This document shows positions 17,545 to 25,890 of a DNA stretch of 64,000 bases, in pieces (within the stretch, counting starts at the first letter, position 1; each line of letters opens with the position of its first letter). A program made the position numbers and the translations under genes. Under the pieces are notes generated by a model. The model did not search any database and was not told where the DNA came from. It worked only from the letters and a program-made list of their open reading frames with translations. Source of the DNA: Sporocytophaga myxococcoides (GTDB taxonomy: Bacteria > Bacteroidota > Bacteroidia > Cytophagales > Cytophagaceae); NCBI RefSeq assembly GCF_000775915.1, contig NZ_BBLT01000001.1:923878-987877 (forward strand), given 5' to 3'.

Positions 17545-17640
17545 CTCCTCATTGGCCTGTGACTTATCATCCATGTTCTGTCCCCTGATCACCCATGAAA
17601 ATACGGAGCATTACTTTGCTCTAAAGACAAAAAGTGTCTT
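17545..17640. repeat. Dispersed repeat, copy 4 (shortened)
   Basis: ATTGGCCTGTGACTTATCAT head and ATACGGAGCATTACTTTGC core; the tail diverges after 17640. It lies between transposase remnants 1 and 2. Confidence 0.75.
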
Positions 17641-17684
17641 TGCTCTCCAGGATGAGTCTCTCTTTGGGATAGAATTTCTTTAAC

Positions 17685-17924
17685 AAGGTAGCAATAACTA
17701 AATCTATGGCGGCACTTATAATGACTGAGAATGCAGATTATCTATACAATAACCAGTTAGGGATAAAATGGAGTTTAGTTAAGCAATTAGAAGATTATCA
17801 GTGGTCTTCTTCATCACTTTATTTGACAGTAGAAAGCAGGTATTCTTTTATGACAGAGAATATTATGGCTAGTTATGATGGAAGATTCGTCCTGTTAGTC
17901 CTGGACGAGGGGAGGAGAAAGTAG
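17685..17924 (+). pseudogene. RAYT transposase remnant 2 (C-terminal fragment)
   Basis: The open frame from the Met at 17706 encodes MAALIMTENADYLYNNQLG, then IKWSLVKQLEDYQWSSSSLY and SRYSFMTEN. This is co-linear with the last ~60 residues of the intact enzyme (AILMDSKKKVEQKIDYIHNN, AKWNLAKSPEEYQWSSAGFY, KRYSFITDYREYF). The HUH motif is gone. The frame runs on into a degenerate REP (17878-17924). Confidence 0.8.
17878..17924 (+). repeat. Degenerate REP next to transposase remnant 2
   Basis: GGAAGATTCGTCCTG, then CAGG-like arms and GAGGGGAGGAG, in the same relative place as the REP beside the intact transposase. A following segment (GGAATATCGTTTAGAATTGA) recurs at 19358. Confidence 0.6.
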
Positions 17925-18032
17925 GAATATCGTTTAGAATTGACTAATTTGGTTCATATAAAATAAAAATATACGCACCTGTTGCGTATGTAATAATTAG
18001 CGGTTAATGTAAGTCTGATACAGACCATTAAA

Positions 18033-18413
18033 ATGGAAAGACAAATAACAGATATGACACAGAAACAAATAGCTGAGGCATTTTCAAATGGAAATTTTGA
18101 ACTGATCTATCCATATTTGGCAGATAATGTGCAATGGACAATTGTAGGTGAAGATTATTTTGAGGGAAAGAAAGCGGTAACGGACAACTGCAAACAAGTT
18201 GCCAGCTACTTTAAATCGGTAACTACAAATTTTAATACAGTAAATACTATAGCAGACAACAATCGAGTTGCGGTTAGCGGAACTGCAGAATTTATTCGTG
18301 ATGGCAAAAGGGTGAGTTTTGTTTCTGCTTGTGATGTCTATGAATTTAACGACAACAATAAATTGCAGACGATAACTTCATACTGCATTCAGGACAAAAC
18401 ACTGGAAAGCTAA
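18033..18413 (+). CDS. NTF2-like / SnoaL-type small protein
   Basis: 126 residues. A helix (TQKQIAEAFSNGNFELIYPYL) is followed by the cone-shaped beta-sheet pattern of the NTF2-like fold: ADNVQWTIVGEDYFEGKKAV, then VAVSGTAEFIRDGKRVSFVS and CDVYEFNDNNKLQTITSYCI. Such proteins act as small-ligand binders, isomerases or hydrolases; the substrate is unknown. A single gene. The start at 18033 matches the usual short N-terminus; a second Met seven codons in is possible. Confidence 0.85.
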   Translation: MERQITDMTQKQIAEAFSNGNFELIYPYLADNVQWTIVGEDYFEGKKAVTDNCKQVASYFKSVTTNFNTVNTIADNNRVAVSGTAEFIRDGKRVSFVSACDVYEFNDNNKLQTITSYCIQDKTLES

Positions 18414-18457
18414 CTGTTATATCGCAATCTACAGGCAATTAGTTTTCTGTCTATATA

Positions 18458-19039
18458 TCATTCCAAAAGTTTTCTCTTTTCTGCATCAAACTCCTGCTGG
18501 GTAATAGCACCTGAGTCTAGTAATGTTTTCAATTTTGCTATGAGTTCATACTTTTCGGAAAGAGATAATTGTTGGGAGGTTTGAGGAACAGGGTTGGGCG
18601 ATGAAAGATTTATACTCTTTGTTGTTTGGCCTGCTGGAATACCCGCAGCGCATTCCAGTGTGCTGTAAGCATCAACAGCAAGAAAATAGTCAAACGTAGT
18701 TAGATGATGCCGTTTGAAGCTGTTTTTCATCACCACAATAAGCCTGTACTTACGTCCTTTAGCAATTGATTTTCTACCAGTTGTTACGATTACTTTTTTA
18801 ATATCGGGAAATATAATTTCCTTCCTGGTGTTGTATCTCAACGAGGAGTCTGTCAGCACAATATCTTCCTCTTTCGATCCTGTTTCAAGTGCAATTTTTC
18901 TAAGCGACTCATTAGATGTTGAAAGATTTTCACAAGGTGTTTTTCCATAGCGCTGATAATTTGCAGCACAACTGCTGAACATGATAGATGAAATGCAAAA
19001 AAAAGATAATAGATAAAGCGGTTTCAGGGAACAGGGCAT
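18458..19039 (-). CDS. Lipoprotein with C-terminal SHOCT domain
   Basis: 193 residues. The N-terminus (LYLLSFFCISSIMFSSC) is a lipoprotein signal with the lipid-bearing Cys in FSSCAAN. The centre is a small beta-rich domain. The end is a SHOCT domain: EKYELIAKLKTLLDSGAITQ followed by QEFDAEKRKLLE. SHOCT is a short helical oligomerisation motif often placed at protein ends. The lipid anchor suggests an envelope location. A single gene, convergent with the NTF2-like gene 45 bases away. Confidence 0.88.
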   Translation of the reverse strand: MPCSLKPLYLLSFFCISSIMFSSCAANYQRYGKTPCENLSTSNESLRKIALETGSKEEDIVLTDSSLRYNTRKEIIFPDIKKVIVTTGRKSIAKGRKYRLIVVMKNSFKRHHLTTFDYFLAVDAYSTLECAAGIPAGQTTKSINLSSPNPVPQTSQQLSLSEKYELIAKLKTLLDSGAITQQEFDAEKRKLLE

Positions 19040-19220
19040 AATGTTTGGGTTAAGCCATTTTATATATGTTTACTTGTTTTGTTTAAGATAAGTTGTCTAT
19101 TATTACTATGCTGAGAATATTTACCGGGTATACTTTCGTTAGAAAAATAGGTCAGCTCTGCTCCCTAGCCTTTGTCTTGCAGGCCAAAACCTTTTTAATA
19201 ATGCGGCACTAAAGAAGACC

Positions 19221-19301
19221 GTGGCACTTTTAATGATTGAGAAGATAGAATCTTCACAATGGGAAAGCAGATATTCTTTTATAACAGATAACAGAGATTA
19301 A
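19221..19301 (+). pseudogene. RAYT transposase remnant 3 (internally deleted)
   Basis: VALLMIEKIESSQWESRYSF continues ITDNRD and stops at 19301. It joins the AILMDSKKKVEQKI part of the intact enzyme to its RYSFITDYREYF ending, with the middle lost. A degenerate REP follows at once (19313-19360). Confidence 0.75.
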
Positions 19302-19312
19302 GACAAATTGTA

Positions 19313-19360
19313 TTGGAAGATTCCGATCTGTGTGGCAGGCCCAGGGTAGGAGATAGTATG
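19313..19360 (+). repeat. Degenerate REP next to transposase remnant 3
   Basis: TTGGAAGATTCCGATCTGTG, then GGCAGGCCCAGGGTAGGAG, the order of an intact REP with a damaged stem. It is followed by GAATATCGCTTAGAATTGAC, also found near 17927. Confidence 0.65.
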
Positions 19361-19439
19361 AATATCGCTTAGAATTGACTAATTTGGTACAATGTAAATG
19401 AAAAAAATGCGAAGGACAAATTACAACAATACATCAATA

Positions 19440-20354
19440 ATGAACTTAAAACAAAAGCTGATTTCCATCTTAAATAAACTACCTTATATAAGGGGGATTT
19501 ATCAAGATAACGTGATCTTTAAAAGAAATTCGTGCTTTCCACCAGGTCATTTTTATTCTACCATTGTATCTGTAGATGACGTAAAGAATAGGCAGAATAA
19601 GATTTGGAGTAACGAAGACATAGACGGAATTAATGGAGTAGATCTTAATGTTGACGAGCAAATTAAGCTTGTAAAGCAATTTGAAAAGTATTATGGCGAA
19701 ATTCCGTTCACTGAAAATAAAAATAATAATAACAGGTATTATTTTGAAAATGAATATTATTCATATACAGATGCAATTTTTTTATATTCAATGATTAGAC
19801 ATTTTACTCCTAAACAAATCATTGAAATTGGTTCTGGCTTTTCATCATCTATTATGTTGGACACCAATGAACAATTTTTTAATAATTCAATCAATCTCAC
19901 ATTCATTGAACCGTATACCGACAGATTGAAAAGTCTTTTAAAAGGTAATGATAATAAAACAACAACTGTTATTGAAAAAAATGTTCAAGAAGTTAATATA
20001 GAAACTTTTGAAAAGTTAAACCATGGAGATTTTCTATTTATTGATAGCACTCATGTGGTCAAAACCGGTAGTGATGTTAATTATATTTTTTTTGAAATAT
20101 TACCTAAATTGAAAAGCGGAGTTTTAATTCATTTCCATGACATATTTTATCCATTTGAATATCCTAAAGATTGGGTTTTTATGGGAAAAAATTGGAATGA
20201 AGATTATTTTTTAAGAGCATTTTTAATGTATAATAACGAATTTGAAATAAGGCTATTTTCTCATTATCTACACAAACACCGCAAAGAGGTTTTCAATAAT
20301 ATGCCTTTATGCTATAAGAATACTGGTGGTAATTTATGGTTGATGAAAAAATAA
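19440..20354 (+). CDS. Class I SAM-dependent methyltransferase-like protein
   Basis: 304 residues from this start. The SAM-binding loop is IIEIGSGFSSSIMLDTNEQF, with the acidic second strand LTFIEPYTDRL. Later motifs are DFLFIDSTHVVKTGSDV and LIHFHDIFYPFEYP, matching the Methyltransf_24 type seen in polysaccharide and natural-product loci. The target is unknown. The frame is open back to a Met at 19398, but MNLKQKLISILNKLPYIRG looks like the natural beginning. A lone gene just after a transposase remnant and REP. Confidence 0.82.
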   Translation: MNLKQKLISILNKLPYIRGIYQDNVIFKRNSCFPPGHFYSTIVSVDDVKNRQNKIWSNEDIDGINGVDLNVDEQIKLVKQFEKYYGEIPFTENKNNNNRYYFENEYYSYTDAIFLYSMIRHFTPKQIIEIGSGFSSSIMLDTNEQFFNNSINLTFIEPYTDRLKSLLKGNDNKTTTVIEKNVQEVNIETFEKLNHGDFLFIDSTHVVKTGSDVNYIFFEILPKLKSGVLIHFHDIFYPFEYPKDWVFMGKNWNEDYFLRAFLMYNNEFEIRLFSHYLHKHRKEVFNNMPLCYKNTGGNLWLMKK

Positions 20355-20420
20355 CTGTTTGTAATTGAGTAGAGGGCTTCGTCAATAAATTCTGACAGAG
20401 TGGCCTCAAACATCCTATAC

Positions 20421-20462
20421 TGTTCCCCGACTTTGTCTTCACAGAGATGGAATCTTTCCAAA
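20421..20462 (-). repeat. Degenerate REP-like sequence, minus strand
   Basis: On the minus strand: GGAAAGATTCCATCTCTGTG, then AAGACAAAGTCGGGGAAC. It has the same order as the degenerate REP at 8606-8650. Confidence 0.55.
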
Positions 20463-20564
20463 AGGTCTGGTCTAAAAAAGACAGTAGGAGAATTAGTATA
20501 ATGGCTGGAAGATTTTATCGGTTTTTTAGATATATCAACAAGGCGTACCATTATAACAATTTTT

Positions 20565-20822
20565 ATGAACGATATAATTAGCAATTTTAAAGTGACAGAC
20601 AGACAATCTTTCATTAAGTTTCTTGATTTGTTACATAAAGATTTTTTGATTAATCCTGAAAGTTGGGAAAGCAAAACTTTGTCTGATTTCCTGGAAGCGT
20701 TGAGTGCGTATGCAGCAGATATCCAAAGTTATTACGATAACATGAATCAAAACGTCAATGCAGACAGGCTAGACTGGGGAATATTCTCAGACATTTTTAA
20801 AGGAGCAAAAATTTACGAATAG
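20565..20822 (+). CDS. Small DUF7660-like protein
   Basis: 85 residues, soluble. The pattern DFLEALSAYAADIQSYYDNM followed by ADRLDWGIFSDIFKGAKIYE fits the DUF7660 family, small cytosolic proteins found singly in many Bacteroidota and proteobacteria, often among accessory genes. No function is known. The start at 20565 gives the usual family N-terminus. Confidence 0.75.
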   Translation: MNDIISNFKVTDRQSFIKFLDLLHKDFLINPESWESKTLSDFLEALSAYAADIQSYYDNMNQNVNADRLDWGIFSDIFKGAKIYE

Positions 20823-21123
20823 AAGAGATTATTTCTTTTCGTCCTTTGGCTTCATCATAGTGTCAACTTAACATTGTGTAAAAATCATTCATTGCTTTTG
20901 TCAACCTGAGCTCTGAGGAGGGTCTAAGAGATTCAAATAATTTCCTATTTAAACCACCATTCTGCAGATAACTTAAGTTTCATTTATTTTGAAGTCAGAT
21001 GAGATAAATATTTATGCTTGTGCAAAATTGGTTGTTTCAGGACGGCCTTTTGAAAAAGGTGATTTCAATGTACGGAACTTATAGATTCAGATTTATACGA
21101 GGTTGCAGGGTAGGATAAGAAGA
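20823..21123. other. Intergenic region between convergent genes
   Basis: No open frame or clear hairpin. A weak, worn REP-like stretch (TAGATTCAGATTTATACGAGG) lies near 21084. Confidence 0.5.
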
Positions 21124-21528
21124 CTACTGTATAACTGTATATAATAACCAGGTTCCAATGAGCCAGTCATAGATCATGCAAAAGGGAGGATACCATCTTT
21201 TTATCTTTGTCATTACCATTCTGTGATCATGGATATAATCCCATATACCATGTGCTATATATCCAATGACCAGAAACCAGGTAGAGTACCAAAGTCCTAA
21301 AACACTTAAAACAACAAACCCGGTGCATAAGACAATTTCAATCAGCTTTTGCTTCATTCTTCCGTCCATGATTCCGAAACCAATATAGTCGGAGGCAATA
21401 ACAACAAGCAGAATAGCCCACAGATCATTTTGTTTTTCTTTGGGGAACAAGCAGACAAAAGGAATAGATATGGCAGCCAGGAAAACGCCAAGCAATGCTT
21501 CCCTTTGGTATTTCATTATATTGTTCAT
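21124..21528 (-). CDS. DUF6010-like small membrane protein
   Basis: 134 residues with four membrane segments. Conserved-looking features are IASDYIGFGIMDGR, VIGYIAHGIWDYIHDH and the end WYPPFCMIYDWLIGTWLL, which fit the DUF6010 family of inner-membrane proteins of unknown role. His and Asp residues at the membrane faces (AHGIWDYIHDH) could bind a metal, but that is a guess. A single gene. Confidence 0.75.
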   Translation of the reverse strand: MNNIMKYQREALLGVFLAAISIPFVCLFPKEKQNDLWAILLVVIASDYIGFGIMDGRMKQKLIEIVLCTGFVVLSVLGLWYSTWFLVIGYIAHGIWDYIHDHRMVMTKIKRWYPPFCMIYDWLIGTWLLYTVIQ

Positions 21529-21708
21529 AAGTTGTTCTGCATTAGTTTGTTATAAGTAATTGCAATAATATTGTTTTATTCATTAGGAAAAAATTATATT
21601 TTTGATCATTGTACCTGCAATCCAGGAGATTTACTTTTTTACAAGCTGAAAAGATGGATTTAAATTTTTATTTGGAGATAGATAAAAGGTGCGGCTTATA
21701 CAATTTAC

Positions 21709-21740
21709 TAAAGATTCCCTCCTGTGAAGGTAGAATAATC
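21709..21740 (+). repeat. Worn REP-like fragment
   Basis: AAAGATTCCCTCCTGTGAAG, the head of the degenerate REP type seen at 9958-10004. The rest is lost. Confidence 0.4.
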
Positions 21741-21869
21741 TTCAACTTAAGAGTTATGCTGGATTTTTGAAGAATCTAAGTCTTGTCAGGGTTCAGAATG
21801 AGAAAATAGAGGATGCAGGTAATTTTCATTGTATATACATTCAATAAGGCAAGGTTCAAGAACAACAAA

Positions 21870-22358
21870 ATGACAACGATAACTACAATGACAAATAAAA
21901 AGCTCATCAAAGTTTCAGGGACAATATTGATTAACAGAAATGTAGAAAGAGTATTTGACTTCTTTGCTAATCCTGGCAACGATAACTTATGGCGAACAGA
22001 AATAAACAAATCAATACTCAATGGTGCTTTGCAAATAGGGGTAATTGTTTCTGAATATTCTTACTTGTCAAAAAAAGCACCTGACAATTTGATAGAAATG
22101 CAGTGTGTCCAGTACGAGAAAAACAAACTTGTGGTATTTGAAACATCAGAAAATACCGGATTTTATTTAAGAAGTAAACGACAAGTAAAAGTAATATCCG
22201 ACACCACAACTGAAATCATTTACCTACTTGAGTTTGACATGAGCATAGTAAAATTTGCTTTAGGTTTTGCTTTACCAAAATTTATCGTATCATATAAAGC
22301 AAACAGCGATATGAAAAAATATTTACTAAAATTAAAGTCAATACTTGAAAACGAATAA
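21870..22358 (+). CDS. SRPBCC-family ligand-binding protein
   Basis: 162 residues from this start. The START/SRPBCC pattern is clear: an opening strand and helix (VSGTILINRNVERVFDFFAN), then NDNLWRTEINKSILNG, a run of strands, and a long closing helix (YKANSDMKKYLLKLKSILEN). These proteins bind hydrophobic ligands in a deep cavity or act as polyketide cyclases. The frame is open from 21813 (MQVIFIVYTFNK...), but homology-like features begin after the Met at 21870. Confidence 0.85.
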   Translation: MTTITTMTNKKLIKVSGTILINRNVERVFDFFANPGNDNLWRTEINKSILNGALQIGVIVSEYSYLSKKAPDNLIEMQCVQYEKNKLVVFETSENTGFYLRSKRQVKVISDTTTEIIYLLEFDMSIVKFALGFALPKFIVSYKANSDMKKYLLKLKSILENE

Positions 22359-22379
22359 ATAACTTCTATCCTTACTAAC

Positions 22380-23246
22380 CTACTTAAAATTATTCTGGTG
22401 GTTTGAATCATGACACAGGGCAAGTGTCTCCTTCATAATTTCCGATATCCTTCTCGGATGAACTCCTATAATTTCCAGTATCTTTTCATCATTACATAAA
22501 TCTTTAGAAAGAACTATTTTATTTTCAAGTAATTTTTCTTTTTCAATATTGGTAAGAGTGGTAAGGCAAGTCAATGGGTACAAGTTAGATGCATCTATCA
22601 AATCATTGAGGCTTCCCTGGTCTGGGTAATCCCAGCCAATCAGATTCAGCCCTATACATTTCCCGTATTGAATTGCATCTCCAGTAAACCTGGTATTGGT
22701 CACTACCCATCCCTGATGAAACATTTCAGAATGACCGGGAAGAGTTTTCATTTGCTTTATTACATCTTCAAAACGTGCCTGTATGTAAAGCGGAATTTTA
22801 ACATCGCACTGGAACCCCGGACGGTTATGGAATTTACATTCTACCATAAAGTGTTTATCTCCTTTTATGGCAATGATATCAATCTCGTGATTCACGCAAT
22901 GTCCCTGTACAATCTGACCGATTTGCACTTCAAATCCCTGGTGCTTCAGTATTTCCCCAAAATATCTTTCAAAAGGATAGCCGGAAGGACCTAATTCCAT
23001 GATTGCTGCTTTCAATTTATATTTCCCTGCAGAAGGCTTGGATATGCTTGCTAATAAGTCAAAAGCCTTAGTATAAATTTGCTGTGTGGTCATGCCAGGA
23101 ACAAGACCATTAACAATTGATTTAATGATTTCATCAACTGTCTTCCTGTCCCTGCACGCCTTGGATAAAGATCTTCTAAGTTTTTCTTCTGAAAAGATTA
23201 CCTTATCACCTGAAGCCTTTTCTATATAAATCTTCTTATCTCTCAT
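22380..23246 (-). CDS. ATP-cone domain fused to a Mrr-like restriction endonuclease
   Basis: 288 residues. Residues ~5-88 form an ATP-cone, the nucleotide-sensing domain of ribonucleotide reductases and NrdR (VIFSEEKLRRSLSKACRDRK). Residues ~90-215 are a PD-(D/E)xK nuclease of the Mrr type: YPFERYFGEILKHQGF, then EIDIIAIKGD with Asp123 and VECKFH with Glu136 and Lys138, then QGWVVTNTRFTGDA. The C-terminus (~240-275) has a helical segment ending in IIGVHPRRISEIM. The fusion suggests a DNA nuclease tuned by ATP/dATP levels; this is inference. A stand-alone gene. Confidence 0.88.
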   Translation of the reverse strand: MRDKKIYIEKASGDKVIFSEEKLRRSLSKACRDRKTVDEIIKSIVNGLVPGMTTQQIYTKAFDLLASISKPSAGKYKLKAAIMELGPSGYPFERYFGEILKHQGFEVQIGQIVQGHCVNHEIDIIAIKGDKHFMVECKFHNRPGFQCDVKIPLYIQARFEDVIKQMKTLPGHSEMFHQGWVVTNTRFTGDAIQYGKCIGLNLIGWDYPDQGSLNDLIDASNLYPLTCLTTLTNIEKEKLLENKIVLSKDLCNDEKILEIIGVHPRRISEIMKETLALCHDSNHQNNFK

Positions 23247-23405
23247 AGATACCTACTCTTGCTTGTGATAGTTTAAAAATTCAGCGATAGCAGACCCATG
23301 AATTACCCTTAAATATTGTGCATGAAGTCTGCCACCGATAAAATATACAAAAGCAGAATATAAAAATGCGTTTTTAAAAACTTGCATTAAAAGATATTCG
23401 GAAAA

Positions 23406-24161
23406 TTATTGAGCTATCCATCCACCATCTACTGGTAACGAATGACCGGTCACAAATGAAGCAGCATCGGAACAAAGGTAAATAACCGCTTCTGCAACTT
23501 CTTCCGGATCTCCTAATCTTCCAATTGGTTCAGCATTTTCAAATTGTTTTTCGACTTCTTTACTTTTTCCTGTAAAGCGATCTATCATAGGTGTTCTGAT
23601 AACCCCTGGACAAACTGCATTGACACGAATTCCAAGTTTTGCATTTTCCAAAGCCGTAGTTTTGGTCAATCCCACCACGCCATGTTTTGAAGCGGTATAT
23701 CCGGGTGACCCTTGAAAACCCACCAATCCTGCTATAGAAGCACAATTTACGATAGCGCCTTTTCCTGCTTTACGCATTTCGGGAATCTGATATTTCATGC
23801 AAAGCCAAACTCCCTTTAAATTTACATTGATTATCCTGTCCCAGTTCTCTTCAGAACATTCCTCTGTAGTTGCAGAACCGCCTTCAATTCCGGCATTGTT
23901 AAAAGCATAATCAAGCCTTCCAAAAGTTGAAATCGTCTTTTCAACCATTGCTTTCACTTCATTTGCTTTAGATACATCACATTTAATAAACAGCGATTCA
24001 CCTCCAAGATTCTTAATTGTATCGGTTGTCTCATTATCTTCTATACAATCAGCTACCACAACCTTAGCGCCACGTGTGGCAAATGCAATGGCAGTGGCTC
24101 TCCCGATACCGAAGCTTCCGCCGGTAACAATGGCTACTTTATTCTGAAAAATTTTCTCCAT
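23406..24161 (-). CDS. SDR-family oxidoreductase (glucose 1-dehydrogenase-like)
   Basis: 251 residues from the chosen Met. TGGSFGIGRATA at ~13-24 binds the cofactor; AFNNAGIEGG, the catalytic Ser in NCASIAGL, YTASKHG, and VTGHSLPVDGGW at the end complete the classical SDR set. Sub-family features (NAGIEG, GSPGYTASK) are typical of NAD-dependent oxidoreductases annotated as glucose 1-dehydrogenase; the true substrate is unknown. The frame extends ten codons upstream (MKLESLNINY), but MEKIFQNKVAIVTGG is the standard beginning. Confidence 0.93.
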   Translation of the reverse strand: MEKIFQNKVAIVTGGSFGIGRATAIAFATRGAKVVVADCIEDNETTDTIKNLGGESLFIKCDVSKANEVKAMVEKTISTFGRLDYAFNNAGIEGGSATTEECSEENWDRIINVNLKGVWLCMKYQIPEMRKAGKGAIVNCASIAGLVGFQGSPGYTASKHGVVGLTKTTALENAKLGIRVNAVCPGVIRTPMIDRFTGKSKEVEKQFENAEPIGRLGDPEEVAEAVIYLCSDAASFVTGHSLPVDGGWIAQ

Positions 24162-24321
24162 ATAATTTATATTTAGCGATTCCAGTTTCAAATATAGGCA
24201 AGATAAGAAGATTATTTTATTGACTTATGCTTTAAGAAATAATGACATTTATCATTTATATTCATAAAAAGTAATTTATATGATGAAGGTCAGTCCTTTC
24301 TGGGGAAGATAGTGCAGCAAA

Positions 24322-24402
24322 AAAGATCCGAATCATGACTTTCAGGATTAAATGATAAAAAAGATTTTAAGTAACCTTGTCTATCCCTTAATTTGATAGA
24401 TC
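24322..24402. repeat. Dispersed TTCAGGATTAAA...ATCCCTTAAT element, copy 1
   Basis: An imperfect inverted repeat: TTTCAGGATTAAATGATAAA, then ACCTTGTCTATCCCTTAATT. Related copies lie at 25441-25513, 28703-28765 and 38605-38688, all in intergenic DNA. Confidence 0.7.
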
Positions 24403-24521
24403 CCACTTGAGTTGGATTAGGTATTATGAGGTATGAAATATATGTGTAAACTTAATGTGAAGATGCAGGTTGTTGTGGGGGAAAGAAGAGCAACTTCTTG
24501 TTATCCCTTTTTTTGTTTAAT

Positions 24522-25094
24522 TTATTCTACTATTGTAGATAGTAATTGAGCTAACTCTTTCTGAATATCTTGACCTTTATTGGCATCATACCAGTTTAGA
24601 ATGGAAGATTTTATTTTATCGAAGGAAGCTTTTTCATTTGCAAGATCTGAATAAATTTTCTGGCAATCAGCAGGTCTTGGGCCCCATTGAGCTAAATCAA
24701 TTCCATTAGAATTTTTAATTATAAGTTTAGGAATTGATTTTCCACCATTGGTCAAATACTGATTAATTCTATATGGTTCAGTATCTCTAAGTTCATAAGA
24801 AAGGGAAATTAACGAATTTATTCGAGTTGCCATTTCTATGAAAGGCACGTTATGTGCCGCATCTCCACACCAGGGTTCCGTAATTAAAATCCATTGTTGT
24901 GGGCTTGTAATATTTTCCAATGCTTTTCTTAAAGGAGCGGACAACTCATTAGTTTCATTAAACCATCGATTCATCTGTTCCCAATTGTGCCGGGTATATT
25001 CAAGGTAGGCTTCCTTGGTGTAAGGAGGAAGTTGTTCATTTATAGATTTGCTGGTAATTTGTTGAAAGTAATCTGTGTATTCCTGAAAGGTCAT
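24522..25094 (-). CDS. Thioredoxin-fold family protein with single-Cys WCGDAAHN motif
   Basis: 190 residues. The thioredoxin-like core starts after a ~70-residue helical part: QQWILITEPWCGDAAHNVPF in the active-site place, the cis-Pro-like GKSIPKLIIKNSNGIDLAQW, and the GPRPADCQ segment. The second Cys of CxxC is replaced (WCGDAAH), as in the Thioredoxin_9-type family of Bacteroidota and Bacillota, so a classical dithiol reductase is unlikely. Cytosolic (no signal peptide). A single gene. Function unknown. Confidence 0.85.
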   Translation of the reverse strand: MTFQEYTDYFQQITSKSINEQLPPYTKEAYLEYTRHNWEQMNRWFNETNELSAPLRKALENITSPQQWILITEPWCGDAAHNVPFIEMATRINSLISLSYELRDTEPYRINQYLTNGGKSIPKLIIKNSNGIDLAQWGPRPADCQKIYSDLANEKASFDKIKSSILNWYDANKGQDIQKELAQLLSTIVE

Positions 25095-25890
25095 ATAAGT
25101 GGAGTATGTTATTATTAAATGTGGTAAATCTTTCTGTATAGGTTTGTGAATGAAAGATAATTTTTTTTCAATTGCAATAAAGATAGAGTTGCTAATTATT
25201 TTAACAAAATAAAATGTTATTGAAATTGTTTATTTATGCAAGTCACTTATCTAAGAAGTGGTGCATTTAAGTTTTAGAAATAATTAAACAGCTATATACT
25301 CTTGAGTTTATATTATGGGCATGGTTTTAAGCTTTTATCCAAGGCAATTTCCCATATGGATATAATACCTGGTTACCTATTGAAACTGCTCTTCGGCGTG
25401 TTTTTGACATAGTATTTGCACAAGTACTTTTAAAAAAAAACAGAATCAAAATTTACAGGATTAAAGGATAAATAAGATTTAGGTTAATCCTGTCTATCCT
25501 TAATCTCATAGACTCTTGTTCAAACAAATCAGGGCAATTGAGATGGGTATTAAGATTTAAGAAAGACGCTTGATACTTCAGGTTTCTTAACAAACGAAAT
25601 CTGTTCACTGGACTTCTTCATTATCTTCATTTCTGTCCTGTTCCTGAAAGTCTATATAATTCGGAATATTGCTTTTGCAATAGATTCAGGAACTATAAAA
25701 GAGCTTGAATATCAGATTGTAATTTTTACTTAGGTTCTTCAATCTTTCTGTTTCATGGCTGTGTTCCTGGTCTTTCAAAAGGCAATGCCTGATAAGTAAT
25801 ATAAAAAGATATAGATAATAATGAGTTGAACAATAAATATTGTAAAATTGAGACATTGAATGTAAGAACCAATAAAACAATCTAAAGAAA
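25095..25890. other. Long intergenic region before rmuC
   Basis: 796 bases. It holds one copy of the TTACAGGATTAAAGG element (25441-25513) and otherwise AT-rich DNA. A short minus-strand frame at 25686-25898 has no protein-like pattern. No hairpin terminator was seen. Confidence 0.6.
25441..25513. repeat. Dispersed TTTACAGGATTAAAGG element, copy 2
   Basis: TTTACAGGATTAAAGGATAA at the left and AATCCTGTCTATCCTTAATC at the right, an imperfect inverted repeat with ~10 bases between arms. Confidence 0.75.
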
